This document shows positions 41,437 to 50,169 of a stretch of 64,000 bases of DNA, piece after piece. The DNA lies in NCBI RefSeq assembly GCF_005222205.1, contig NZ_CP032350.1, positions 62,001 through 126,000 on the forward strand, written 5' to 3'. How positions within the stretch are numbered: the stretch's first letter is position 1; each line of letters begins with the position of its first letter. The notes below the pieces were generated by a model. That model did not search any database and had not been told where the DNA came from. It saw only the letters and a program-made list of their open reading frames with translations. A program made the translations under genes and the position numbers. Origin of the DNA: Azospirillum brasilense (lineage in GTDB: Bacteria > Pseudomonadota > Alphaproteobacteria > Azospirillales > Azospirillaceae).

Positions 41437-43872
41437 ATGCCTTACGATCTTTCCATTCCAGGCCAGATGTCTGAATGGGAACTGCAGGCAATCGAAGCTG
41501 TCGCAGCGCTTGTTCCACCCGGCGGCACCATCGTCGAGATCGGTTCTCTGTTCGGTCGATCGAGCTGGGCCTGGGCGAAAAGCGCCGATCCCAGCGTCAC
41601 CGTCCACTGCATCGACCCCTGGGAAGAGAATCACGGCATCCGGCCGATGGAACAAGCCCTCGGGATCACCTATGGGATCGACCAGTTCCGGGCCTATCTG
41701 GCGGACTGCCCGAACGCGAAAGCCTTGCAAGGGTACAGCCCGGACAATTTCCAGGACTGGGACCGTCCGGTGGATCTGTTCTTCGAGGATTCGGTCCACA
41801 CCGACCCCATCCTGTCTCGGAATCTGGAGTTCTGGAGCCGGCATCTGCCCCCGACCGGGATCGCATGCGGGCATGATTACCGACCCCGCTTTCCCGATGT
41901 GAGGAACGGCGTCGACAGGCTCGCACGGCGCCTGGAACGGGAGATCCTTGTCGTCGACACGCTCTGGTGCCTGCTGCCGCCGGTCTCGGAGGTTCCAGCC
42001 GCGAAGGCCGTGCGCGAGACATTGCTGGCGCTCGCCGCCGAGGCTCGGGCGGATGCCTTGACCCGGCCGTACGCCCACACATTCCAACTGCGCAACAAGC
42101 CGGACACCGTCTCACCTGGCGGCGTCATGCCGATCGATGTCTACGCCTGCAACGAAAGCCGTCACCCTTGGATGGACGGCTCCGGAGCGCCGGCGACCGC
42201 GCATGTTTCCGTCCATGTGCATACCGAGCAAGGAGAGACATCGGGCGCGCTGCTTCCGCTGCCCAAATGTCTTGCGCCCGATCAGCCGGTCACGGCGCAG
42301 CTTTCCGTCCTCCTTGGCCCGTTGCCTCCCGGCACCCATCAGGTGAGCGCCCGCTTGGTCCTGATCTCGGCCAGCGGTGACGTGCTGCGAACCTTCGAGA
42401 CCGAGGAGCGCTGGACGATCCGGGTCGACGGAAACGCCGCTCTGCCTGCGTCGCTGCGGCTTTATCAATCCTTCCAAGCCGATCGCCCCGCCAACTTCGA
42501 AAGCATCGACGCGCTGGACGTCCATGCGGCCTACCGCATCCTGCTCGGCCGTTCGCCGGAAAGCCCCCGGCAGGTGGCAGGCCATTTGACGGCGGCCCAG
42601 ACCTTGTCCGGCCTTCGCCGGCGCTTCATGACGTCGCAGGAATTCATCAACGGCAACCTGAAGCTTGCCTTGTCGCCCGAGGGCGCACAGCCTTCGCCCG
42701 CCGCCGGACGAGCGCACGACGGGCGGACCCCTTTGGCGGAGCACCTGCCGGAGCTTCTGCGGGACGGGCTGAACGGGCTGTTCGTGCCGTCGACCGACCC
42801 GACCAGCGGCGTGACCTCCTATCTCCTGCGCCGGTCGGCGGCGCCGCTGCAGCAATCCTTCTATTTCACGCAGCCCTGCTGGAGCCGGGACGGCCGCTTC
42901 CTCTGGCTGTACTGCGCCCATCCGCCGTCAGGCTCGGCCCGCGACGGGCGCACGCTGGCCGTGGTGGATTTCCAGGCGGGAACTCTCACCAATTTCCCGG
43001 AAACCCAATTCACGGATGCCTCCCCTTGGGTGGACACCCACGACGGCTCGGTCGTCTGGGCGACACGGAACGCGGTGTGGCGGCGCGGCCGGGAGACCGG
43101 AGACCGGCCGATCTGCCTGACACAGATCCCGGACGATCTGCTGCGCAAGCGCCCCGTCTGGCGTTTGGCGACCCATCTGACCCGAAGCGCCGACGGCGCC
43201 TGGTTCCTTCTCGACATCACCGTCGGCAACGACCGTCTCCTGGGCGGCATTCCCTCCGAAGGCGGCGACCTCCGGATCTGGCAGCGGCTGGACCGGGGCT
43301 GGCACCACGCCCAGTTCTCGCCCACCGATCCCGACCTGATCCTTCTGGCCGAGGAGGAGTGGATCGACCCCCTGACCGGTCGCGTCACGCCACCCCGGGT
43401 CCGCATAGCGCTGTGCCGGCGGGAAGACCCGCCACGCCCGCTCGTGCTGGGCGCAACGGTGGGGCACGAATGGTGGGACCGTTCGGGCAGGGCCATCTGG
43501 TATGTCGATTTCGAGCGGGGCACCATGCGGGTCGGCCTGGACGGACAAGCCCCCGAATGCGTCTGGCCGGCCGGCAACTGGCACGCCAGTGCGAGCCGCT
43601 GCGGCCGCTATCTCGTCGCCGACACGCTGCCCGGAACCACCCAGGACCGCGGGCCATCCACCTCCGTGCTGTTCCTGAACCGGGAGACGAAGCGGGCGGT
43701 CCCCATCGTCACGGCGATGCCGGTCGCCTCGCCCAGCCTCGACCCCTATCACCCGCACCCGCATCCCAGCTTCCAATGCGATGACCGCATGGTCGTCTAC
43801 ACGACTCACCTCGCGGGGGCCCCAGACCTGGCCGTCGTCCCCGTCGCCCATCTGGTCGCCGCGACATCCTGA
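41437..43872 (+). CDS. Methyltransferase-Ig-DUF4214-like-propeller fusion
   Basis: An 811-residue protein. Residues 1-200 form a class I SAM methyltransferase (VPPGGTIVEIGSLFGRSSW, VDLFFEDSVHTDP, HDYRPRFPDVRNGVDR). Residues about 225-335 are an Ig-like domain ending in PPGTHQVSARLV. Residues about 355-400 are DUF4214-like (YRILLGRSPES, FMTSQEFINGN). Residues about 430-811 form a beta-propeller with WSRDGRFLWLYC, GHEWWDRSGRAIWYVDF and YHPHPHPSFQCDDRMVVYTT, closely like the His-rich signature of oligogalacturonate lyases (PL22). GGAG 8 bp upstream supports ATG 41437 over GTG 41428. No signal peptide is visible, so a cytoplasmic role is likely. Confidence 0.82.
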   Translation: MPYDLSIPGQMSEWELQAIEAVAALVPPGGTIVEIGSLFGRSSWAWAKSADPSVTVHCIDPWEENHGIRPMEQALGITYGIDQFRAYLADCPNAKALQGYSPDNFQDWDRPVDLFFEDSVHTDPILSRNLEFWSRHLPPTGIACGHDYRPRFPDVRNGVDRLARRLEREILVVDTLWCLLPPVSEVPAAKAVRETLLALAAEARADALTRPYAHTFQLRNKPDTVSPGGVMPIDVYACNESRHPWMDGSGAPATAHVSVHVHTEQGETSGALLPLPKCLAPDQPVTAQLSVLLGPLPPGTHQVSARLVLISASGDVLRTFETEERWTIRVDGNAALPASLRLYQSFQADRPANFESIDALDVHAAYRILLGRSPESPRQVAGHLTAAQTLSGLRRRFMTSQEFINGNLKLALSPEGAQPSPAAGRAHDGRTPLAEHLPELLRDGLNGLFVPSTDPTSGVTSYLLRRSAAPLQQSFYFTQPCWSRDGRFLWLYCAHPPSGSARDGRTLAVVDFQAGTLTNFPETQFTDASPWVDTHDGSVVWATRNAVWRRGRETGDRPICLTQIPDDLLRKRPVWRLATHLTRSADGAWFLLDITVGNDRLLGGIPSEGGDLRIWQRLDRGWHHAQFSPTDPDLILLAEEEWIDPLTGRVTPPRVRIALCRREDPPRPLVLGATVGHEWWDRSGRAIWYVDFERGTMRVGLDGQAPECVWPAGNWHASASRCGRYLVADTLPGTTQDRGPSTSVLFLNRETKRAVPIVTAMPVASPSLDPYHPHPHPSFQCDDRMVVYTTHLAGAPDLAVVPVAHLVAATS

Positions 43873-43899
43873 TCCGCAGCCTCCGGCCAAGGGGGTTGA

Positions 43900-43940
43900 G
43901 CGGTCCCAGGACGATCCGTCTTGGGACCGCAGGGGCTTTT
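43900..43940 (+). terminator. Probable terminator after the methyltransferase-propeller gene
   Basis: GCGGTCCCA (43900-43908) pairs with TGGGACCGC (43922-43930) over a 13-nt loop, followed by AGGGGCTTTT. The T-run is short and six bases away from the stem. Confidence 0.6.
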
Positions 43941-44359
43941 GGACATAGCCTTTCGGCCTATTATCCTTAGGGCCGAAATCATTGTCGGCGCCGTCACCGG
44001 AAGCCTTAAGCCAAACGCAGTGATCCTTGCCGGATTTTTTGCGGTGCAGAATTTCTGAAAAATACAAGAAGAACCCAGCGCCGACTGTTTATTTATTAAA
44101 ACCTGCACCCAATCAGAATATTTCAAAAGTGAAATTGGAAAAATTTGCCGTAATCGTCAATCCATCGGCCAAATATCGGAAAAATATTAAGAAAAGACAC
44201 CCCGCAACCATTGAAATTCCTTCACGGAAGATCCTTCATCCTAAGAATGTTCATATTTTTTTAATGGCTTCCGCCCCTTTTAGATATAGTAGAGTCAATT
44301 TTGGCCTATGACGTCGCCCCCTTCGGGCGTCTCGGGCGAAATGAACGAAAGGAATAACC

Positions 44360-44452
44360 ATGGCGGCCGTCTCGCCAGCGAGGGTGCCCCTCCCCGGAAA
44401 GCAGGACGCCATCATCACCATCCGCCTCGCCATCAAGCCGGCATTCCTTTGA
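44360..44452 (+). CDS. Candidate 30-residue leader ORF
   Basis: ATG 44360 to TGA 44452 encodes MAAVSPARVPLPGKQDAIITI and nine further residues. The ATG has an AAAGGA ribosome site about 7 bp upstream, better than most genes here. It lies about 100 bp ahead of the next gene on the same strand. It could be a leader peptide, the remnant of a lost gene, or a chance ORF; no homology is recognised. Confidence 0.35.
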   Translation: MAAVSPARVPLPGKQDAIITIRLAIKPAFL

Positions 44453-44557
44453 AGGCCAGGGCGTCATCCTGAAGCAGGCGATGCGGGTTGCCGCGCACTG
44501 GCCGGGCGCCGGTCGCCCTCCCCCGCCGATCTCCGGACATCAAGGCTCGAAGACAAG

Positions 44558-46009
44558 ATGAAGCATATCGTGGTTTCGGAGGACCTCCCGCAGGCGAATC
44601 TTCTGGCCCAATGGATTCCGGAGGTCGATGCGGCCGACGCCCTGGCCACATGCCGGATGATCGCGGCCTCGGGAACGCGGGCCGCCCCCTTCTTCACCCC
44701 GCTGGCCACGGCGCGGTGGCTGTCGCGCGGGTGGAGCGCCTCGGCCATCGCCAAGACGACCGAGGCCGAACAGTTCCGCTTCCTCGGCTGGTACTGCCTC
44801 TCGCAGCCGAAGAACCTCATGCGCTGGGCCGATATCCAAGACATCGAGGCGATCCTGGGAGCCCTGACCAACAGCGTGGTCGGGCCGACCTCGGTCAAGG
44901 AACTGCCGGTGACGGCGCTGATGCTGGTCGCCTGCTTCGCCTCCGAGGATCAGCCGATCAATCTCCAGGGCGTCAGGACCTGCGATGCGCTGATCACATG
45001 GTACGCCGATGAGCTTCTGCGCTGGTTCTGTCTCCAGGGTGTCCTTCAACTCGGGCTGACCAGCCGTTTGACCAGGGAGCAGAAGGCCAGGATGCGCCAG
45101 CCGGTCCAGGCGGGCGACGACGGGGTCTGGACCTGCCTGGCCGCCGCGTGGCTGCGCTCCCTGCGTTCCGACGTCAGCGAGGCCTTCGCGCTCAAGACGC
45201 CGGAGAGCGGGCAGCGCCTGGAGTCCTGGTTCCTGCAATACGGCTTGTGGGAACATGACCTCACCTATCTCCTGACCCCCGACGAACTCGGCCTGATCCG
45301 CCAGGAGCTGGCGAAGCCCGACGTCTCCAACCTGCCGGAGTTCCTGAAGGGCGTCATAAAGGGGGTCGATCAGGACGCCTCCTCCGTCACGGAGCGTGCC
45401 GCCGCCCTTCACCGCAGGCGGGGATTCTGGCCCGAACTGCTCGGGCCGCAAGGAGCCGAGGCGATCGTCTTCCCGAACCGCGTCAAGAACGGCGCGACGC
45501 CGCGTCCCACGACGGCCAGGCCGGAAGGCTATCTGAGCGCCAGCCGCTACCGCATCGCGAACGGACAGCGCGTCCATTTCGTGACCGGCAGCAGCGCGGT
45601 CTCCCTGCTGATCAGCGGCGGCTGGAACCTGCCTGAGCAGTTCCACACCTGGTCCAGCAAGCCGATCTCGACCATCGGCTTCGCCCTGGACCCCGGCGCG
45701 GTCGCCCTGCCCGCGGCGGCCAGCCACCTCGAGATCGAGCTGGAGTTCCACTACGAGCAGGTTTCGTCCCAGCAGTTCGGCACCTGCATGACCCTGACGC
45801 TGGACGGCATGGTGTTCGAGCACATCGAACTGCAGACCATCCAGACCCCCGAACATTATTCGACCGTCAGGGCCACCCTGCCGTACCGGCCGGGCGTGCA
45901 CGTTCTCGGGATCGGGCTGGACCGCGTGTTCTCGCCAAGCGAGTTCGGCAGCCATGACACCCGGATGCTGGGCGTCGCGGTGCGCAGCCTGCTCGTCCGG
46001 CTCACCTGA
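44558..46009 (+). CDS. Protein of unknown function with C-terminal GW/WS beta module
   Basis: A 483-residue protein. Residues about 1-310 are mostly helical with no recognised motif (LLRWFCLQGVLQLG and YGLWEHDLTYLLTPDELG are typical stretches). Residues about 320-483 include the beta module with ISGGWNLPEQFHTWSSKP near 352 and SPSEFGSHDTRMLGVAVRSL at the end, matching the modules in the 1790-residue GT and the SPASM-like protein. The N-terminus could be an uncharacterised GT-associated scaffold. It is followed by two GT4 genes and a GT9 gene on the same strand, so it probably works in that assembly unit. Confidence 0.75.
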   Translation: MKHIVVSEDLPQANLLAQWIPEVDAADALATCRMIAASGTRAAPFFTPLATARWLSRGWSASAIAKTTEAEQFRFLGWYCLSQPKNLMRWADIQDIEAILGALTNSVVGPTSVKELPVTALMLVACFASEDQPINLQGVRTCDALITWYADELLRWFCLQGVLQLGLTSRLTREQKARMRQPVQAGDDGVWTCLAAAWLRSLRSDVSEAFALKTPESGQRLESWFLQYGLWEHDLTYLLTPDELGLIRQELAKPDVSNLPEFLKGVIKGVDQDASSVTERAAALHRRRGFWPELLGPQGAEAIVFPNRVKNGATPRPTTARPEGYLSASRYRIANGQRVHFVTGSSAVSLLISGGWNLPEQFHTWSSKPISTIGFALDPGAVALPAAASHLEIELEFHYEQVSSQQFGTCMTLTLDGMVFEHIELQTIQTPEHYSTVRATLPYRPGVHVLGIGLDRVFSPSEFGSHDTRMLGVAVRSLLVRLT

Positions 46010-46056
46010 TCCCTGCGACGCCGCCCCGCTTACCCAACGCCGCTGTGAGAGCGACC

Positions 46057-47349
46057 ATGAGCACTTCCATCACTCACGCCGTTCCCTTCATCGTCCGGGG
46101 CGACCTGCGCAGCGAAACGGGGTATGCACGCGCCGCACGCGCCCTGACAAATCTGGTCGCCCGCTTCCCGGACATCGCCGTCTTCGGCATCGACCTGCAC
46201 CCCAACCCGGCGGATTGCGGGGGCGACTTCGCCCACACGCTGATCAACGACTCCCAGATGTGGCAGGTGGTTCGCCAATCGACGCAGACGCCGATCGTCC
46301 TGCACTACACCGGGATCGACGATTTCATCCAGGTGCCCGGCGCCATCAACATCGGCGCCTTCTACTGGGAAACGGACACGCTCGTGCACCAGCGCCACTG
46401 GCCGCTGCGGCTTGCCGGCATGGACCGGATCTGGGCGCCGACGTCGTTCCTCGGCACCTACGCGCGCGCCTCGGGCTTCACAGGCGACGTCACAGTCGTG
46501 CCCTGGCCCCACGAGTTTCCGGACCAGCCGCCCGCCGTGAGGCCGGGCACCCTGGAGGGGATCCAGGCCCTGTATTTCGGCCGTTCCGGGCCGTCCGGAC
46601 GCTTCGCGACGCAGACGGTGTCGTTGCGCAAGATCCGCAGCGAGGCCCGCAACCTGTTCGTCTCGGTGCAGTCTCTGGCGCCGCGCAAGGGGCTGCCGAT
46701 CCTGCTGCGGGAATGGCGCAACCACATCGACGATCCGTCCTGCCAGGACATTCTGGTCCTGCGCCTCGCCTTCCGGCACGCGCATGGGATCAACGCCGCC
46801 CCGGCGGAGCATTTCGAAGCCATCCTGAAAACCATCGGCTTCGATGGGGTCGACCCGCGCATCGCCGTCATCCACGACCACCTGCCCGACCCGCAGCTGT
46901 CGGCCTTGTACGGAGCGTGCGACTCCTACGTCTCGGCCTCCTACGGCGAGGGCTTCGGCGGGCCGATCATCGAGGCGATCTCCGCGCATCGCCCGGTGAT
47001 CGCCCCCCGCCACACGGGCATCGCCGACCTGCTGCCCCCCGACCATCCCCTGACGGTGAACTCCGTCCGCAAGTGCGTGGGCCTCAAGGGCAACGTTTCG
47101 GCCTATCCCTACTCGTCGAGCTGGTATCTGCCCCTGCCCGGCGAGATCGCCGGCCGGCTGCGCGACTTCGCCGCGATGGACGCCTCCCGGCGCGCCGCGG
47201 TGGTCCGGACGGCCCGGCAGCACGCCATCGACTTCTGCTCGTCCTGGCGGTTGATCGCCATCCTCGGCGACGAGATCGCCCGCCTTCGCGCACCGACCTC
47301 GCCGCCCGTGGCCACGCAGCCGGCGCAGGAGCCCGCCATGTTGTCCTGA
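46057..47349 (+). CDS. GT4-family glycosyltransferase
   Basis: A 430-residue GT-B enzyme. The N-terminal half opens FIVRGDLRSETGYARAARAL and contains GAFYWETDTLVHQRHW and RIWAPTSFLGTYARASG, the pattern of the subfamily represented at 7684 and 54273. The C-terminal half has FVSVQSLAPRKGLPILL and ASYGEGFGGPIIEAISAHRP (E-x7-E), the donor site. ATG 46057 has a GAGAG site 5 bp upstream; the in-frame GTG 46045 is less likely. It lies 47 bp after the unknown gene and 57 bp before the next GT4. Confidence 0.86.
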   Translation: MSTSITHAVPFIVRGDLRSETGYARAARALTNLVARFPDIAVFGIDLHPNPADCGGDFAHTLINDSQMWQVVRQSTQTPIVLHYTGIDDFIQVPGAINIGAFYWETDTLVHQRHWPLRLAGMDRIWAPTSFLGTYARASGFTGDVTVVPWPHEFPDQPPAVRPGTLEGIQALYFGRSGPSGRFATQTVSLRKIRSEARNLFVSVQSLAPRKGLPILLREWRNHIDDPSCQDILVLRLAFRHAHGINAAPAEHFEAILKTIGFDGVDPRIAVIHDHLPDPQLSALYGACDSYVSASYGEGFGGPIIEAISAHRPVIAPRHTGIADLLPPDHPLTVNSVRKCVGLKGNVSAYPYSSSWYLPLPGEIAGRLRDFAAMDASRRAAVVRTARQHAIDFCSSWRLIAILGDEIARLRAPTSPPVATQPAQEPAMLS

Positions 47350-47406
47350 CCGGATTGTCCTTCGGGAATCATCGGATCGATCGCGACGGAAATCTGGAAG
47401 ACCATC

Positions 47407-48504
47407 ATGACCCTGACCCTCGACATGAGCCCGACGCTCATCAACCGGACGGCCGTCTTCAACATCTGCAACGACATCGCCCGGATCTTCGCGGATGTCG
47501 ATCCCTGGCTCTACTACTTCGGCGTGACCGTGAAGCAGGCCCCGGTGGCGGAGGAGGCGGACACGCTGAAGGGCATCCTGTTCCAGGCGCTGTCCATGGC
47601 GGGCGAAGGGCGTTTCGACGAGAGCCGCCTGAATTTCGGGAATGTCCTGCGCCCCAGCCGCAAGAACGGTGAACGGCGCTTCTTCATCGACCCGCTCTAC
47701 ATCCTGTTCTCCGACCTCTACCCGACCGACATCGTCACGGTGCTGGACGTGTCGACCGTCACGCAGCCGGAATGGCATTCGCCCGCCGTGGCGGCGCTCT
47801 ACGCGAAGGCGTTCGAGAAGCTGTGCCAGGTCCAGCCCAAGGTCATCACCATCAGCGACAACACCGCCTACACCTTCTACGCCAACTACGGCTTCCCACT
47901 CGACCGGATGCGGACGGTCCACCTGTACTCGCCGGGCCATCTGCGGGATGGGCTGGGGGCACCGCCGCTCCATGCGGTGAAGCCTTACTTCCTGTTCGTC
48001 GGCAGCCTCGAAGCGCGCAAGAACATCCTGGGCGCCATGCACGCCTTCCGTTGCAGCGGCCTGCATGAGCGCGGCTACCAGCTCCTGGTCGTCGGCGGGC
48101 GGGGGCACGGCGCTCCGGAGATCACCCAGCTGGCCGAGAACACGCCGGGGGTCACCCTGTACGGCTACGCCTCGAACGAGGACCTGTGCTCGATCTACGC
48201 GGGGGCGACCGGTTTCCTGTACCCCTCCTATCTGGAAGGGTTCGGCGTGCCGCTGCTGGAGGCCATGATGTACGGCGTGCCGAGCATCGCCTCGACGACC
48301 GGCGCCTGCCCGGAGGTCGGCGGGCCGCATGTGGCCTACTGCGATCCCGACGATCATGAGGGCATGGCGGAAGCGATGCTGCACATCGCCGCCATGGGCC
48401 CGCAAGCCCGCGCCGCCCTGGCCGCGAACATGCGCGGCTGGGTCAACGACCGGTTCAGCTTCGACGCCTTCGCCGCCAACATCCGCGACGCCGTTCTGGG
48501 GTAA
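47407..48504 (+). CDS. GT4-family glycosyltransferase
   Basis: A 365-residue GT-B enzyme. Donor-site motifs are clear: FLFVGSLEARKNILGAMHAF, VVGGRGHGAPEI, YPSYLEGFGVPLLEAMMYGVP (E-x7-E) and IASTTGACPEVGG. The N-terminal half (MTLTLDMSPTLINRTAVFN) is shorter than in most GT4s. It belongs to the plus-strand run ending at 50138; a small ORF follows after 5 bp. Substrate unknown, though mannose- and rhamnose-specific enzymes are common in this subgroup. Confidence 0.87.
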   Translation: MTLTLDMSPTLINRTAVFNICNDIARIFADVDPWLYYFGVTVKQAPVAEEADTLKGILFQALSMAGEGRFDESRLNFGNVLRPSRKNGERRFFIDPLYILFSDLYPTDIVTVLDVSTVTQPEWHSPAVAALYAKAFEKLCQVQPKVITISDNTAYTFYANYGFPLDRMRTVHLYSPGHLRDGLGAPPLHAVKPYFLFVGSLEARKNILGAMHAFRCSGLHERGYQLLVVGGRGHGAPEITQLAENTPGVTLYGYASNEDLCSIYAGATGFLYPSYLEGFGVPLLEAMMYGVPSIASTTGACPEVGGPHVAYCDPDDHEGMAEAMLHIAAMGPQARAALAANMRGWVNDRFSFDAFAANIRDAVLG

Positions 48505-48509
48505 GGAAC

Positions 48510-48839
48510 ATGCTCGGTTTTCAACGCTCCGCGATGAACGCGTTCATCCATCTGTTCGGTGAATGGCTCCTGGCGCACTCCAACCGCCGGCTGTTCGAAC
48601 ATCCGGGCGCGGTCCTGTTCCCCAAGACGATTCACGAACTCGACCCGTCGGAGCCGAAATGCCCCGACGGCGCCAGCGTCGATTACGTCCTGCTGGCGCT
48701 CGCGAAGGGCGAGGCGCCCCGGCTCGCCAAGACCGCGCATCCGTTCGAGAGAATGCTCCAGATCGTGCAAAGGGAAACGCAATCCGCCCTGGCGATCGAA
48801 CGCCTCCTGCTCGCCCGGCTTGAAGGTAAAGACCAATGA
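48510..48839 (+). CDS. Small protein of unknown function between GT4 and GT9
   Basis: A 109-residue, mainly helical protein beginning MLGFQRSAMNAFIHLFGEW and ending RLLLARLEGKDQ. No motif is recognised. The 5-bp gap from the GT4 gene and the 4-bp ATGA overlap with the GT9 gene show it is translated in the operon. ATG 48510 has a close AAGGA; ATG 48534 is an alternative. Confidence 0.7.
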   Translation: MLGFQRSAMNAFIHLFGEWLLAHSNRRLFEHPGAVLFPKTIHELDPSEPKCPDGASVDYVLLALAKGEAPRLAKTAHPFERMLQIVQRETQSALAIERLLLARLEGKDQ

Positions 48840-49900
48840 ACGTTGCGATCATCAAGCCGGATCACATCGGCGACCTGGTGCTGTCGTCGGCGGCCATCCG
48901 GGCCATCATGCGCCGCCATCCGAACGCGACGCTGTTCATCGCGGGGAAAAACCGCTCGCTGGCCCGGCATCTGTTCGGCGACGTGGCCATCGAAACCATC
49001 GATTTCCCCCATCTGACCAAGGCCGACACCTCCCAGGGCGGCTACCCGGATCTGCGCGGCTTCGACATGGTGGCCTTCCTGCGATCCGACGGAATCCTCA
49101 ACACGCAATGGGCGTCCTTGCGATGCCGGCGCTTCGTCCTGCCCGTCGACACGCACGACGATCACCAGAGCATCATCGATTTCGGGGTCGCGTCCGCCCT
49201 GGTCGGCCACTACGACATCGAAGAGGCCTTCTACGCCGACCGGCTGGAGCGCGTGCGGGCGAAGGCCTCGCGTTTTCCCGGAAAGGTCGGCTTCTCCATC
49301 GGCTCCGGCTTCCACGCGAATTCCTGGCCGCCCGGCCATTGGATCGCGCTTGGCCGCAAGCTGCGCGACGCCGGCATCGGGGTGAGCGTGATCAGCGGTC
49401 CCGCGGAGGCGGGTCTGGCCCGCTTCCTGCTCCGGCAGATCGGGCTGGACCCGGTCCGCGACCTGATCCTCGGCGGGAAGGATTTCGCGGATTTTCTGGG
49501 CCGGGTCGATGAGTTGGACTGGGTCGTCGCTTCGGACGGCGGAACCGGTCACCTGTGCTCGCTGGTCTGCCCGACCCTGTCGGTCTTCGGTCCCAGCCCG
49601 TTCCGGCGCTACGCGCCCTTCGGGACCTGGGCACGGCTGCTGACGATGAACCTGGACTGCTCGCCCTGCTGCCAATACAGCGCCCGGCTGGTGAACGGCT
49701 GCCTGACCACGGAATGCGTCACCGGCATCAACGCCCAGGTCGTCATGGACGCGCTGCGCTTCCCGCACAGCACCGGCATGGTCGGCTCGTCCCTGGAGGT
49801 CGCGCCCGGCTGCCAACTCTATCTCGGCGTCAGCCACCTCGATCATCGAAGCAAGATTGAATCCCGCCTCCTCGAGAATGGTGTCCACCATGCGGCCTGA
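48836..49900 (+). CDS. GT9-family (heptosyltransferase-like) glycosyltransferase
   Basis: A 354-residue GT-B enzyme of the heptosyltransferase family (WaaC/WaaF/WaaQ type). Motifs: MNVAIIKPDHIGDLVLSSAA, where the Asp-His-Ile-Gly-Asp loop is the catalytic N-terminal signature; SIGSGFHANSWPPGHWIALG; and VASDGGTGHLCSLVCPTLSVFG, the ADP-heptose site variant. Family members add heptose from ADP-heptose, the product of hldD-hldE-gmhA here, although GT9 enzymes with other donors exist. The last 50 residues are not typical of the family. It overlaps the preceding gene by 4 bp and the following small gene by 11 bp. Confidence 0.88.
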   Translation: MNVAIIKPDHIGDLVLSSAAIRAIMRRHPNATLFIAGKNRSLARHLFGDVAIETIDFPHLTKADTSQGGYPDLRGFDMVAFLRSDGILNTQWASLRCRRFVLPVDTHDDHQSIIDFGVASALVGHYDIEEAFYADRLERVRAKASRFPGKVGFSIGSGFHANSWPPGHWIALGRKLRDAGIGVSVISGPAEAGLARFLLRQIGLDPVRDLILGGKDFADFLGRVDELDWVVASDGGTGHLCSLVCPTLSVFGPSPFRRYAPFGTWARLLTMNLDCSPCCQYSARLVNGCLTTECVTGINAQVVMDALRFPHSTGMVGSSLEVAPGCQLYLGVSHLDHRSKIESRLLENGVHHAA

Positions 49901-50138
49901 CGATCTCAAGAAGACGGTCGCCACGGCGCCCGTGAGCGACGCTGAGCTGGAGGCGCTCTACATCGCCCTTCACGAACGGCGGACGCGCTTCATCGGCGAC
50001 GTGATGAAGCTGCGCCATCAGTCGCCGGACAGCTGGCTGCCGCATCTGCGGCGGGCCGCCGTCTCCTTCATCCGCCTCTGCGCCGCCAAGCGCCGGACGA
50101 TGCGGATCTTGGAAGGCCGGTCCCGGCGCCGGCCGTAA
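49890..50138 (+). CDS. Small basic protein of unknown function
   Basis: An 82-residue protein (MRPDDLKKTVATAPVSDAEL ...) that is helical and strongly basic at the C-terminus (AAKRRTMRILEGRSRRRP). ATG 49890 overlaps the GT9 gene by 11 bp; ATG 49878 is an alternative that adds four residues. No motif is recognised. It ends the plus-strand run, and its stop lies within the loop of a terminator-like hairpin. Confidence 0.6.
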   Translation: MRPDDLKKTVATAPVSDAELEALYIALHERRTRFIGDVMKLRHQSPDSWLPHLRRAAVSFIRLCAAKRRTMRILEGRSRRRP

Positions 50139-50155
50139 CCGGCACCGGCGCCTTT
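50125..50155 (+). terminator. Terminator-like hairpin between convergent genes
   Basis: GGCGCCGG (50125-50132) pairs with CCGGCGCC (50145-50152), followed by TTTCC. The stop codon of the small gene lies in the loop. Confidence 0.45.
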
Positions 50156-50169
50156 CCTGCGGCGGTTCG

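Larger units (their letters stand above)
43873..44557. other. 685-bp gap with AT-rich core and one short frame
   Basis: After the hairpin at 43900 the sequence 44030-44290 is AT-rich and without coding signals. GC returns at about 44300, where CGCCC/GGGCG pairing is visible. The candidate 30-codon ORF at 44360 lies in this gap. It likely contains the promoter for the downstream plus-strand run. Confidence 0.55.

Noticed and set aside
46030..48405. 791-codon minus-strand frame opposite the two GT4 genes
   Set aside because: Antisense shadow; the plus-strand GT4 genes have motifs and ribosome sites.
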